A DNA stretch of 64,000 nt from Mixta tenebrionis (lineage in GTDB: Bacteria > Pseudomonadota > Gammaproteobacteria > Enterobacterales > Enterobacteriaceae), in NCBI RefSeq assembly GCF_006517625.1, contig NZ_VHQI01000002.1, positions 199,778-263,777 on the forward strand, given 5' to 3'. A model generated the notes under the pieces. The model saw only the letters and a list, made by a program, of their open reading frames with translations. It was not told the origin of the DNA and did not search any database. Shown here in pieces: positions 26,900 to 37,752 of this stretch; position 1 is the stretch's first letter, and each line of letters starts with the position of its first letter. A program made the position numbers and the translations under genes.

Positions 26900-29800
26900 A
26901 TGAAAAAGAGTTCGAAAAAAATCCTTACCGCATGGCAAGATTATCTGAAATGTAGCGGCGCAGAAAAAAGTAAAATATCGGCCAGCCAGGTACATGAGGA
27001 TCATCAGCTGGTATTGAGCGGGAATAACTGCCAGGAGATGCCAAACGGCGTGCAGCTTGCCATTCCGTCGCAGGTTTATCATAGCTGGCGCAAGCAGTTC
27101 GTAAAATATGACGACGAAGGAAAAATAACGCAGATTAAACCGGTTAATTTACTCTTTCCGCTGATACGCTGCGTTGAACAGGAACGCGGCAAAGATATTG
27201 TGAAATATCTGCCGCTGTTCTCTTTTCCCCTGCCTAAAGCGTTTTTTATGCAGGGGCAGCCTTCTTTGCTGCTGCCGGTGAAAGACGGCCAGCAGATTAG
27301 CGCTTTGCCGTTCGCTTTTCGGGAAGTCTTTGGCATTCAGCTGGCCGAGCTGGGCGAAAACCGTCATATGATGAGCATCGTCAGCGCGCTGACCGGAGAA
27401 AAATATGACACCTTCCTGCAGGCGTTCGCCGGGCTGCAGACGTGGATTGGTAAGCGAACGGGCGGCAAACAGCGGCCACTGGAAACCGCCTTTAACGCCC
27501 TGGTTGCGCCGTTGCATAATGAAGATTACCAGCTGAAACGTGATGCGGAGGATTATGACTGGCTGTGCAGGCATGCCGAAGATCGCTTTCCCCTGCTGGA
27601 GCAATACCTTAATCAGGCTCACAATGAAAATAGCGTTGCCGAACAGGCTGAAATTGTTACCGGCGGGCTGTTTGAAACGCACTACCCGCTTGGGCATGGA
27701 CAGATGGCGGCCATCCAGGCGATTAACCAGCAGCAGCGCCTGATTGCGGTGCAGGGCGCGCCCGGCACCGGCAAAACGACGCTGTTTAAATCGTTGATTG
27801 CCCAGCAGCTGGTTGCCCGCGCGCTCGCTATCGCTGCGGGTAAAGATGACAATTTCGGCATGCTGGTCACCTCCACCGCAATCAAAGCGGTTGAAAACAT
27901 TATCGACGATCTGCGTAACGATCCGCTTACGCAAAAGCTGGACTGGCTCTGGTTCCACGGCGGCTCTAAGGAACAGGTACAGAATGAATTCGGGCGGCTG
28001 GAACAGCTTATCAGCCGCTGGCGGCAGGAGGATTACGACGAAAAGGCGCAGCAGCGCGACTTAACGGTTTTGCTGCTGCATCGTAATACGCTGGATAGCT
28101 GCTATCAGGCCTACCGCGAAGGGAAGGCGGTTGCGCAACAGAGCATTGTTGATTGCGGGCTGAATACCGCCAGGGTTGAAGAACTTCCCCAGCGTTTCGC
28201 TGATAAGGTTGCCGGGTTCGCCGCCGGCATAGCGCGGCGGAACATTGAGCTTTCCCCCGACAGCGCGGGCGATATTGATGCGCTGGCCCGCCAGCTGCAG
28301 CAGCGTTTGCAGGCCAGGCAGCAGGAAAAAACGCAGCGTCGGCAGGCGGAAAAAATCTGGCAAACCCTGCAGGCAACCTGGCCGCAGCCGCATAATCTGG
28401 AGCAGATTTTCCGCTGGCTGGCCTCGCCTTTAAGCCCGGCGCTTGAGCTGCACTACCGCGATTATCCGCGTAGCGGCATCAGGCGCTATCTGGCGCGCAT
28501 GTTTGAAGAAAAATACCGGGATCGCTTACAGCAGATGCAGGCCGCCGTGCCGGAAGATTTTCTCTATTTCAAACTCAATCAGCTTACTCATTCTCAGCTT
28601 GCCGCTCTGGCGGATGCCGCAGAGCGGCTCTCCCGGCAAGACGATAACCTGCAGCTGCTGAAACTGCTTATGCAGCCTGCAAGCGATACCCAGGAAGATG
28701 AATATTTGCCGGATCTGGTCAGAGAAGCGGCCATGCTGCAGGCGCTGCGGCATAAGATCGCCTATGCGCAACGCACGGTAGCCAGCCATCAGCAGCGCTA
28801 TCCGGAAGGCAGCTGGTGCGACATTCTGCGCAAGCGTTTTATCAGCCAGCATCGCGAAATGTTTGAGGCCGCTATCGGCTATCTGTGGCAGGAGCAGCTA
28901 AAGCGCAAAACCGAACTGGAAGAGGTCGTCACCCACTGGCGGGCGCTGGTAAGCGGGCGGCGCAGCGCGGGCTACCACAGCTGGCTGGCTAAGCTGGATG
29001 AATTTTATCGGGCGCTGTCGCTGGTCTATCCGGTGATGGCGACGACGCTGGTTTCCGCCTGGAAGATGGCGGGCTACCGTAAGCTGGAAGAGCTTAAGGG
29101 CCATAAGCCCTGGCGTCTGGCGCTGTGCGATGAAGCCGGCATGATCTCGGTGGAATCGCTGGTGCCCTTATTAAGCCGCAGTGAAAAAGCGATGATCGTC
29201 GGCGATCCCCTGCAGATCGAACCGATTCGCAACCTGTCGGAGAGCGTGCAGATAAGGCTGCACGCGCGCTACTTCGCCGATGATGACGCGCTGTATGAAC
29301 GCGTCTCTCCCGCCACCGTTACCGGCTGGCATCGGGCTGCCGGCACGCTGACGGGCAGGCCGGATGAGATCGGCAACGGCATTATTCTCGATGAGCACCG
29401 ACGCTGCCAGAAGCCGATTGCCGACCTGTTTATCCGTCTGGCCGGCTATCGCGGCGTTACGGTGGAAACGGCGGCGCCTGATGAGCGAATTGCCCGCGCC
29501 TTTGAAAAATCAGGCGGCCATCATCTGATGTTCTACAGCGTGGAAGGGCGCAAAGGCGATGTGGTTAATACCAATCTTGATGAGGTTGAGGCGATCGAAC
29601 AGCTGCTGGATAAGCTGGAGGAGGCGGGTTACAACCTGAGCGCGGATGTCGGCATCGTGACGCCTTACGCTAATCAAAAAGCGCTGCTGATTAAACGCCT
29701 GGCCGGGCGCATGAATCACCAACAGAAAAACTGTATCGGCACCGTGCACCAGTTCCAGGGCGTGGGCTTTGAGGTCATTATTTACAGCCCGGTTATTTTC

Positions 29801-30502
29801 CATCCGCTTGACAGCGCAAGCTTTCAAAACACGGTGCCGAATATGCTCAACGTGGTGGTTTCGCGGGCTAAGCAGCAGTTTATTGTGGTGGGCAATTATC
29901 ATCGTCTGCGGCAGGCGGGCGGGTTCCTTAAAACGCTTGCCGATAGCGTGGCGGATGATTTTTTCCTGGAGCAGGGCAGCCAGCATCCGCAGTTTGATAG
30001 CCTGAGCCAGACGCCGCGCTTACAGCGCTATTATCGCGACTGCGAGCATATTGCCGCCTTCGGCGCGCTGGCGGCGCAGAGTGAAAACGAGCTGATTATC
30101 ATTACTCCCTGGATCAGACGTAGCGGTAACGAATACCAGCGTTCCGAGCTGGCGCAGCTGGTGGCGACGCAGCAGCGCGGCGTCAGGGTGAAAGTCTGTT
30201 ATGGCTATTACCATCAGCGCTTCGAACGCCCAGGCGATAATGACGAATCGCTGGTGGCGGAATACAGGGAAAGGCTGGGTAAGGAGAATGTTATCCGCCT
30301 GCCGGAAGGCACCCATGAAAAAGTGTTAATGATCGATGGGCGCTACATCGTACTCGGCAGCTGGAACTGGCTCTCCCATAGCTATAGCCGCGCCTGCCAG
30401 CAAGGCGAGGCGTTTAACTTCGCCATTCGCCATGAAATCAGCGCTGAACTGGATGACGCCGCGCTGGTCAGCGAGCTGAAAGCGCGGCTGAAGCTGGCGT
30501 AG
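26900..30502 (+). CDS. SF1 helicase fused to a PLD-type nuclease domain (type II Mokosh-like, MkoC)
   Basis: 1200-residue protein. A ~280-residue N-terminal region of unknown fold precedes Walker A (QGAPGTGKTTLF, residue ~286). A long helical insert follows, then motif II CDEAGMIS near 743, GDPLQIEPI near 768, EHRRCQKPI, and GTVHQFQGVGFEVIIYSP with NVVVSRAKQQF, an Upf1/COG1112-like SF1 core. The C-terminus carries one PLD half-site, HEKVLMIDGRYIVLGSWNW, near 1139. This helicase-plus-PLD fusion matches the description of type II Mokosh anti-phage proteins. It sits beside a Type III RM system. Assignment to Mokosh is by architecture only. Confidence 0.8.
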   Translation: MKKSSKKILTAWQDYLKCSGAEKSKISASQVHEDHQLVLSGNNCQEMPNGVQLAIPSQVYHSWRKQFVKYDDEGKITQIKPVNLLFPLIRCVEQERGKDIVKYLPLFSFPLPKAFFMQGQPSLLLPVKDGQQISALPFAFREVFGIQLAELGENRHMMSIVSALTGEKYDTFLQAFAGLQTWIGKRTGGKQRPLETAFNALVAPLHNEDYQLKRDAEDYDWLCRHAEDRFPLLEQYLNQAHNENSVAEQAEIVTGGLFETHYPLGHGQMAAIQAINQQQRLIAVQGAPGTGKTTLFKSLIAQQLVARALAIAAGKDDNFGMLVTSTAIKAVENIIDDLRNDPLTQKLDWLWFHGGSKEQVQNEFGRLEQLISRWRQEDYDEKAQQRDLTVLLLHRNTLDSCYQAYREGKAVAQQSIVDCGLNTARVEELPQRFADKVAGFAAGIARRNIELSPDSAGDIDALARQLQQRLQARQQEKTQRRQAEKIWQTLQATWPQPHNLEQIFRWLASPLSPALELHYRDYPRSGIRRYLARMFEEKYRDRLQQMQAAVPEDFLYFKLNQLTHSQLAALADAAERLSRQDDNLQLLKLLMQPASDTQEDEYLPDLVREAAMLQALRHKIAYAQRTVASHQQRYPEGSWCDILRKRFISQHREMFEAAIGYLWQEQLKRKTELEEVVTHWRALVSGRRSAGYHSWLAKLDEFYRALSLVYPVMATTLVSAWKMAGYRKLEELKGHKPWRLALCDEAGMISVESLVPLLSRSEKAMIVGDPLQIEPIRNLSESVQIRLHARYFADDDALYERVSPATVTGWHRAAGTLTGRPDEIGNGIILDEHRRCQKPIADLFIRLAGYRGVTVETAAPDERIARAFEKSGGHHLMFYSVEGRKGDVVNTNLDEVEAIEQLLDKLEEAGYNLSADVGIVTPYANQKALLIKRLAGRMNHQQKNCIGTVHQFQGVGFEVIIYSPVIFHPLDSASFQNTVPNMLNVVVSRAKQQFIVVGNYHRLRQAGGFLKTLADSVADDFFLEQGSQHPQFDSLSQTPRLQRYYRDCEHIAAFGALAAQSENELIIITPWIRRSGNEYQRSELAQLVATQQRGVRVKVCYGYYHQRFERPGDNDESLVAEYRERLGKENVIRLPEGTHEKVLMIDGRYIVLGSWNWLSHSYSRACQQGEAFNFAIRHEISAELDDAALVSELKARLKLA

Positions 30503-30504
30503 TT

Positions 30505-31893
30505 TTATCCGTTGCTTTTCAAATCCGGGCGGAAGCAGAACCACGAAGCGATAATCAGCAGCATCAGCAGCGTTTCGATCAGCAGCATCAGCGCGCCGCG
30601 CTCGCTGAACCAGGTGCCGATAACGATCGCCGTATTGGCGATAATCACCAGCCACGCCGTCCAGGGAAACAGCGGCGAAGTGTAGCGCAGCAGGCTGCGT
30701 GGATAGCGACCGCGGTTAACCGCCTGGCGAAAACGATACTGACACCAGCCGATGGTGATCCAGGCCAGGCAGCCGACCTGGCCGGTGCTGGCGATTAAAT
30801 AGAGGTAAAAGCGCTGCGCCGGAATATAGCGGGAGAGCATCGACACCAGCGCCAGCGCCGCCGTCAGCAAAATGGCGCGTACCGGCACGCCGTTGGCGCT
30901 GACGTTGTTAAACGACGCCGGAGCGAAGCGATCGCCCGCCATTGACCACAGCAGGCGCGAGCTGGCGTAAATCGCTGAATTGGCCGCCGAAACCGCCGCG
31001 GAGAAAATCACCAGCGTCATCAGCACATCGGCGCCCGGCAGGCCGACGTGGGAAAAAACCCAGACGAAAGGGCTTTGTCCATTCGGCGCCTGATGCAAAG
31101 GATAAACCAGCGCCAGCACGCCGATCGCCAGGCCGTAAAAAAGAATAATCCGCAGGCCGATGCCGAGGATCACCTTTGGCAAAATGGTCTGCGGCGAGGC
31201 GGTCTCGCCGGCGGCGTTGCCTACCAGCTCCACCCCCTGAAAAGAGTAAATTACGATGGTCATGCAGATGAGAATTTGCCAGCGGTCCGCCGGAAGCCAG
31301 GCGCTCTCGCTGTTTAGCGTCGGCTGCCAGCCGGTATGCTGCATCAGCGAATAGATCATCATGCCGCCTGCGCCGATAAACAGCACGATAGCGAAAACCT
31401 TAATCGCCGACAGCCAGTATTCGCACTCGCCAAAGCTTTTGGCCGAGGCGAGATTAATCAGGGTCAGCGTGGCGAGAATTATCAGCGACAGTATATGAAC
31501 GGGCAGGGAGGGGAAAGCGTGATGGGCGATAAAACCGGCGGCGGTCAGGTCGGCCGCCAGCGAAAATACCCAGCTCAGCCAGTAGAGCCAGCCGATAGTG
31601 TAGCTCCAGAGCGGGTGCGGCAGCAGCTTCAGCGCATAGTGTTGAAACGATCCCGAATGGGGAAACGCGCATGAAAGCTCGCCCAGGCACATCATGGTCG
31701 CCAGCATCACCGAGCCGGCAAACAGATAGGCGAGCAGCGTGCCGACGGGGCCGACGCGATACAGCGGTTCGGCAATGCCGATAAATAACCCGGTGCCGAT
31801 GGTCCCGCCCAGCGACATCATCAGCAGATGGCGTTTCTTCAGATTGCGTTGCAGGCCGCCGGTGTGCTCCGGCGGCGCCAGCAGGGTGCTCAT
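30505..31893 (-). CDS. Amino acid permease (APC family)
   Basis: 462-residue inner-membrane permease of the amino acid transporter (AAT) type. Its N-terminus RNLKKRHLLMMSLGGTIGTGLFIG is diagnostic, and about 12 membrane segments are visible. It is the last gene of the decarboxylase/racemase operon, 57 bases after the racemase-like gene. It ends only two bases from the stop of the convergent helicase gene. A basic amino acid such as ornithine or lysine, or its product, is the likely substrate by context. Confidence 0.85.
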   Translation of the reverse strand: MSTLLAPPEHTGGLQRNLKKRHLLMMSLGGTIGTGLFIGIAEPLYRVGPVGTLLAYLFAGSVMLATMMCLGELSCAFPHSGSFQHYALKLLPHPLWSYTIGWLYWLSWVFSLAADLTAAGFIAHHAFPSLPVHILSLIILATLTLINLASAKSFGECEYWLSAIKVFAIVLFIGAGGMMIYSLMQHTGWQPTLNSESAWLPADRWQILICMTIVIYSFQGVELVGNAAGETASPQTILPKVILGIGLRIILFYGLAIGVLALVYPLHQAPNGQSPFVWVFSHVGLPGADVLMTLVIFSAAVSAANSAIYASSRLLWSMAGDRFAPASFNNVSANGVPVRAILLTAALALVSMLSRYIPAQRFYLYLIASTGQVGCLAWITIGWCQYRFRQAVNRGRYPRSLLRYTSPLFPWTAWLVIIANTAIVIGTWFSERGALMLLIETLLMLLIIASWFCFRPDLKSNG

Positions 31894-31950
31894 AAGCAGG
31901 TCCCTTCAGGTAATGATATCGCCGCGAAGCGCTGCCCCGCGGCGAGAGGC

Positions 31951-33054
31951 TTAACGTTTAAAACGCATGGCGATACCTTTGGTCTGACAGGCCATCAGCA
32001 GGCCGGTATAGTCAAGCTCAAAGCGTATCTTGTCGCCCACCTTCAGCGGCTGCCGGCACGCTTCGATATCCACCAGCGTGTGATCGCTGGTCTGTCCCAG
32101 GATCTGGATGGCGTCATCGCAGGGCACGCAGTTATCGGAAGGCACGTCCTGACGCCCGAAGGCCAGCAGCGCGCGTCTGCGCACGCCGTTATCGACAAAG
32201 GTTTTGCTTTGCAGGAACGCATCGACGCCCAGCTCGCCGACCGGCACCGTTGGTTTGCTGTTCAGCTCGATAATTTCCGCTTCCAGGATGTACATATCGG
32301 AGCAGGCTTTATCGACCGGTTTCTGTGAATGATGAAACTCGTCCAGGTACTTCATCTCCACATACTCGATGCCGAACTCGTGTAGCCCGCCGATACGCAG
32401 ATGGTTCAGCCCCTGCGGCCAGATGCCCTTATCCAGCAGGTGATAGCTGGTGCAGTTGCCGGCGGAAAGACGGCGGATGGCTACGCCGCTGTCCGCTTCC
32501 AGCCGTGCCGCCAGCGCGAGAAAATCGTCGCCGTTTTTCACCGTCGGCAGCACGGTGCCGTAGCAGTTGAAGTTAGTGCCGAGGCCATAAAGATCGAGGC
32601 CGGGCAGCGATTTAATCAGGTTAATGGCGGCGAGGATAGTCGCGTAGTCGCTAAACCAGATGCCCTCGCGCAGATCGCCCATATCCACCATCAGCAGCAC
32701 CTGATGCGTTTTCCCCTGTTTCTGCGCCTCCTGCGACAGAGCGCGCAGCACCGTGGCATCGCTGTTCAGGCTGATATCGGCGTAGCGCACCACCTCTTCG
32801 ATTTCGCTCAGGCAGGGGCTGCGCAGCAGGCAGGTAGTGCAGCCGATATGACGAATCTTTTTCAGGTTATAGGTGCGTGATTCGGCGATTACCTGAATGC
32901 CGCCGTCGAAAACCGCCTGCGCGGTTTCAACACAGCCGTCGAATACCTTATTCACCGCCATCACCTCGATGCCGCTGCTTGCCAGCAGCGCCTTCTCGGT
33001 ACGGGCGTTCTCTTCCAGCCTGCGTAAATCAATTTCCAGAACCGGCATATACAT
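31951..33054 (-). CDS. Alanine/ornithine racemase-family PLP enzyme
   Basis: 367-residue fold-type III PLP protein. The start MYMPVLEIDLRRLEENAR is followed by the cofactor lysine in VMAVNKVFDG (K36); ADISLNSDATVLRAL, VLLMVDMGDLREGIW and RLSAGNCTSYHLL follow. It resembles ornithine racemase (Orr) and YhfX-like proteins. The frame opens upstream to 33087, but the ATG at 33054 has a GGAGG site and starts one base after the permease stop. Beside a DokD-like decarboxylase, it probably interconverts L- and D-ornithine or lysine. Confidence 0.85.
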   Translation of the reverse strand: MYMPVLEIDLRRLEENARTEKALLASSGIEVMAVNKVFDGCVETAQAVFDGGIQVIAESRTYNLKKIRHIGCTTCLLRSPCLSEIEEVVRYADISLNSDATVLRALSQEAQKQGKTHQVLLMVDMGDLREGIWFSDYATILAAINLIKSLPGLDLYGLGTNFNCYGTVLPTVKNGDDFLALAARLEADSGVAIRRLSAGNCTSYHLLDKGIWPQGLNHLRIGGLHEFGIEYVEMKYLDEFHHSQKPVDKACSDMYILEAEIIELNSKPTVPVGELGVDAFLQSKTFVDNGVRRRALLAFGRQDVPSDNCVPCDDAIQILGQTSDHTLVDIEACRQPLKVGDKIRFELDYTGLLMACQTKGIAMRFKR

Positions 33055-33055
33055 C

Positions 33056-34477
33056 TTATTTTCCTCCCTCAACGCCCAGGCGGGCATTGCGTTTCTGCGC
33101 CCGGTGATAAATCCATTCGGCTACGATAATCGCCAGCAGCGCGCCGCCGATAATTTTGCCGGCGTACTGGAAGTAGCCGCCCATATCGATCTGGGAAGGC
33201 GGAATAAACAGCAGCGCGACGGCGAAGGCGATAGACAGGAAGCCCAGCGCCGGCAGCACCGCAGGCAGAATGGCGCCGGGGATTTTGAAGCTGCGTGGCG
33301 TATCGGGCTGCGTTTTACGCAGGCGCCAGAAGGCCGGGAACATCACCAGATAAGGGATGAAGTAGGTAACGGTAGTCAGCGCGGTCAGCATCCAGTAGGC
33401 GGCGGCCACGCTGGGCGAAATAAAGGTAGAGAAGCAGAGTACGGTAACGATAATCGCCTGCACGGTCAGCGCGAAAGCGGGCGTTTTCCAGGTGGGATGC
33501 AGTCGTCCGATGCGCTCGCCCAGCAGATTATCTTCGCGTGACGCTTCCTGCAGCATATAGATCGGGCCAACCAGCCAGGAGTTAATTTGCCCCAGCGCGC
33601 CAAAGAACATGCAGATCGCCATCACCGGAATCAGCCACGGCATATGCATGGTTGCGGCAGCGGCCTGCATCGCCTGCATCACCCCGGCGACAATATCGGT
33701 TTCGCCGGCGGGCAGCAGGGTATTCAGCGCCCAGCTGCCGATCATATAAATCCCGACGATAACCGCGGCGGAAACCGCCATCGCGCGCGGAAAATCACGC
33801 TGCGGATTGCGGGTGCGTCCGGCGATCATCGGCGCCACTTCCAGGCCGGCAAAGGCGAACATCATGCTGGAGAGGAAAACGATGGTATCCCAGTGGCTGA
33901 GATCCGGGATCCAGTTCTGCGCCGTGCTGTAGTCGGTCTGCATTTTATGACCGGTAGCCAGCCAGACGATCGCCAGCAGAATCAGAATGGCGGAAGGAAT
34001 AAATACCCCGCACCAGGCGCTGACGCTGTTGATAATTTTGGTCCACTCCATGCCGCGGATATTCATCAGCGTCAGCAGCCAGAAAATCACCGCCGAGCCA
34101 ATGCCGATAAAGGCTTTATTTTCCGCCAGCCCGCCGCCGAACATATAGCCCAGCGCGGTAAAGCCGAACTGCAGCATCAGCGGAAAGAACAGCACGCAGG
34201 AAAAAAGAAAGCAGACCACCACGATCCAGGCGATACGCTTGCCGAACGCCTCTTTAATCCAGACAAAAATGCCGCCGTCTTTGGGCCAGCCGGTAGAAAG
34301 CTCGCCGCAGACCATCGCCAGCGGGAAAAACAGGCAGAAGGCCGCAATAAGCCACAGCAGCATGGCGGATGCGCCATAGGGCGCGACGTTGGGGATCTGT
34401 CGCAAACTCAGAATGGCAATGACATTCATAAATACAATGTCTTTAATGCCCAGTAAGCCAGAATTATTACTACTCAT
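33056..34477 (-). CDS. APC-family amino acid permease or antiporter
   Basis: 473-residue inner-membrane transporter with ~12 segments. The N-terminus GLLGIKDIVFMNVIAILSLR, then GELSTGWPKDGGIFVWIKEAFG and MFAFAGLEVAPMIAGRTRNP, resembles glutamate:GABA antiporter-like and polyamine/ornithine antiporters. It follows the decarboxylase by 109 bases. It could exchange the substrate amino acid for the amine product. A second, unrelated permease ends the same operon. Confidence 0.87.
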   Translation of the reverse strand: MSSNNSGLLGIKDIVFMNVIAILSLRQIPNVAPYGASAMLLWLIAAFCLFFPLAMVCGELSTGWPKDGGIFVWIKEAFGKRIAWIVVVCFLFSCVLFFPLMLQFGFTALGYMFGGGLAENKAFIGIGSAVIFWLLTLMNIRGMEWTKIINSVSAWCGVFIPSAILILLAIVWLATGHKMQTDYSTAQNWIPDLSHWDTIVFLSSMMFAFAGLEVAPMIAGRTRNPQRDFPRAMAVSAAVIVGIYMIGSWALNTLLPAGETDIVAGVMQAMQAAAATMHMPWLIPVMAICMFFGALGQINSWLVGPIYMLQEASREDNLLGERIGRLHPTWKTPAFALTVQAIIVTVLCFSTFISPSVAAAYWMLTALTTVTYFIPYLVMFPAFWRLRKTQPDTPRSFKIPGAILPAVLPALGFLSIAFAVALLFIPPSQIDMGGYFQYAGKIIGGALLAIIVAEWIYHRAQKRNARLGVEGGK

Positions 34478-34586
34478 GGCTATCTCCTGTTAACTATGCC
34501 GGGGCATCGCTGCCCACCTTAAACGGCCAGAAAAACCGGGCGGCGTGATAGTCCGCCGCGCCGGTGAAGGCCGCAGAAACGGATAC

Positions 34587-36017
<1,431 letters not shown>

Positions 36018-36040
36018 TCATTGGTTTTCAGAGGATATAT

Positions 36041-36056
36041 GGCAACAAACGTACCA
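36041..36056 (-). promoter_or_regulatory. Sigma-54 promoter of the dokD operon
   Basis: TGGTACGTTTGTTGCC on the minus strand: a -24 TGG and -12 TTGC with exact GG-N10-GC spacing, 57 bases before the dokD ATG. It fits control by the adjacent enhancer-binding protein. Confidence 0.8.
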
Positions 36057-36137
36057 GGTATTTAGTTATTAAAAATCAATAAGTTGAAAATTTTACGCCG
36101 CAATAATTTTTGCCAGTTAGTTTGCTATTCATCATAA

Positions 36138-36153
36138 TGACGAAAATTCGTCA
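36138..36153. promoter_or_regulatory. Palindromic enhancer site candidate
   Basis: TGACGAA-AA-TTCGTCA, a perfect 7-base inverted repeat. It lies about 82 bases upstream of the sigma-54 promoter and 44 bases before the start of the divergent activator gene. It is a good candidate upstream activating sequence and may also allow autoregulation. Confidence 0.6.
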
Positions 36154-36196
36154 CCGATATAATGGCGTTTCAACAGGCAAAACGCAGGATGATGTT

Positions 36197-37624
36197 ATGG
36201 CATCCACCAACCGGGAACTGGCCGCCGCGCTGAAGATGTTTTCGCGCTTTTTCGATCTGATTCATCAGCCGCTGGCGGTGATTAATGAACGCGGCGAATA
36301 CGTTTATTACAACCAGGAGAGCGCCGATCTTGATGGCTATACCATCGAGCGGGCGATGGGGAAACATCTGCTGGATGTCTATCCCACCATGAAAGAGTCG
36401 CAGAGCACCATGCTCTCTTCGCTGAAAAACGGCGAAGAGTTTATTGGCCACTATCAAATTTATTACAACGCGCGCGGACAGGCGGTTGATTATCAGCACT
36501 CAACGGCGCCGCTCTACAGCAGCCGGGGCGAGATGGTGGGGGTGATCGAAATCGGCAGGGATATGTCCGGCGTGCGGCGCCTGCAGCAGCAGGTGGTTGA
36601 GCTGAACAGCCTGCTGTATGCCGATCGCCATGAGAAGCATCACGCCATCGTTACTGAAAACCCGGAGATGCTCAGCAATATCGAAAAGGGCAAGCGCATG
36701 GCGGCCAGCGCCATTCCGGTTACCATCGTCGGCGAAACCGGCACCGGTAAAGAGCTGTTCTCACGGCTGATCCATCAGTACAGCCCGCGCGCCGATAAGC
36801 CCTTTATCGCCCTGAACTGCGGCGCGCTGCCGCCGACGCTGATTGAAAGCACCCTGTTCGGCAGCGTGCGCGGCGCCTTTACCGGCGCGGAGAACAGCCA
36901 GGGCTATCTGGAGCTGGCGAACGGCGGCACGCTGTTTCTTGATGAGTTGAACGCCATGCCGATGGAGATGCAGAGCAAGCTGCTGCGTTTTCTGCAGGAT
37001 AAAACCTTCTGGAAGCTGGGCGGCCAGCAGCAGCAGCGCTCCGACGTGCGTATCGTGGCGGCCATGAACGAGGCGCCGTTTGAACTGATCCAGAAAGGGC
37101 GGCTGCGCGCCGATCTCTTCTACCGCCTGAGCGTGGGAATGCTGACGCTGCCGCCGCTCAGCAAGCGCCCGCAGGATATTCCGCTGCTGGCGAACTACTT
37201 TATCGATAAATACCGCAACGATGTGCCGCAGGAGATCTACGGCCTGAGCGAAAAGGCCCGGCTGGCGCTGGTCAATCATCCCTGGCCCGGCAACGTCAGG
37301 ATGCTGGAGAACGCTATCGTGCGCAGCATGGTGATGCAGGAGGAGGATGGCCCGCTGAAAACCATCGTTTTCGAGGAGGACAGCGGGTTCGATCTGCGCG
37401 CCGACGAGCCGGCGGCAGGCGGCCCGCCCGCCTCGGCTATTTACGAAGCGAAAGGCTCGCTGGAAGCGCGCGTGGCGCAGTATGAAAAAAGCCTGATTGA
37501 GGCGGCGCTGGATAGCTATCAGGGCAATATCGCCGCCGCCGCGCGCAGCCTGAATATCTCACGCACCACGCTGCAGTACAAAGTGCGCAAATATGGCATT
37601 CGCTTTGGCGTAAAACATGGCTGA
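36197..37624 (+). CDS. PAS-containing sigma-54-dependent activator of the dokD operon
   Basis: 475-residue enhancer-binding protein. A PAS-type sensor occupies residues ~10-120 (HQPLAVINERGEYVYYNQES), followed by the AAA+ domain with Walker A GETGTGKE near 178 and the sigma-54 contact loop GAFTGA near 225. The C-terminus has a Fis-type helix-turn-helix (AAARSLNISRTTLQYKVRKYG). The frame is open from 36110, but AGGA before the ATG at 36197 and the palindrome in the upstream part favour the shorter form. It is divergent from the dokD operon, which has a sigma-54 promoter. Confidence 0.93.
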   Translation: MASTNRELAAALKMFSRFFDLIHQPLAVINERGEYVYYNQESADLDGYTIERAMGKHLLDVYPTMKESQSTMLSSLKNGEEFIGHYQIYYNARGQAVDYQHSTAPLYSSRGEMVGVIEIGRDMSGVRRLQQQVVELNSLLYADRHEKHHAIVTENPEMLSNIEKGKRMAASAIPVTIVGETGTGKELFSRLIHQYSPRADKPFIALNCGALPPTLIESTLFGSVRGAFTGAENSQGYLELANGGTLFLDELNAMPMEMQSKLLRFLQDKTFWKLGGQQQQRSDVRIVAAMNEAPFELIQKGRLRADLFYRLSVGMLTLPPLSKRPQDIPLLANYFIDKYRNDVPQEIYGLSEKARLALVNHPWPGNVRMLENAIVRSMVMQEEDGPLKTIVFEEDSGFDLRADEPAAGGPPASAIYEAKGSLEARVAQYEKSLIEAALDSYQGNIAAAARSLNISRTTLQYKVRKYGIRFGVKHG

Positions 37625-37714
37625 GCAGGGCTAACAGCGATCTGGCGGCAGGGGGATCCCGCCGCCGTTAACGGGGAGCGCGGCGATAAACGCCGCCGTA
37701 AACCAGAGGTAAAA

Positions 37715-37752
37715 CGAGCCCGCCGTAACGCAGCCGCTACGGCGGGGCTTTA
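37715..37752. terminator. Bidirectional terminator between the activator gene and fdhF
   Basis: AGCCCGCCGTA pairs with TACGGCGGGGCT (one bulged G) around a 10-base loop, followed by TTTATT on the plus strand and CGTTTT on the minus strand. It lies between two converging genes and can serve both. Confidence 0.75.
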
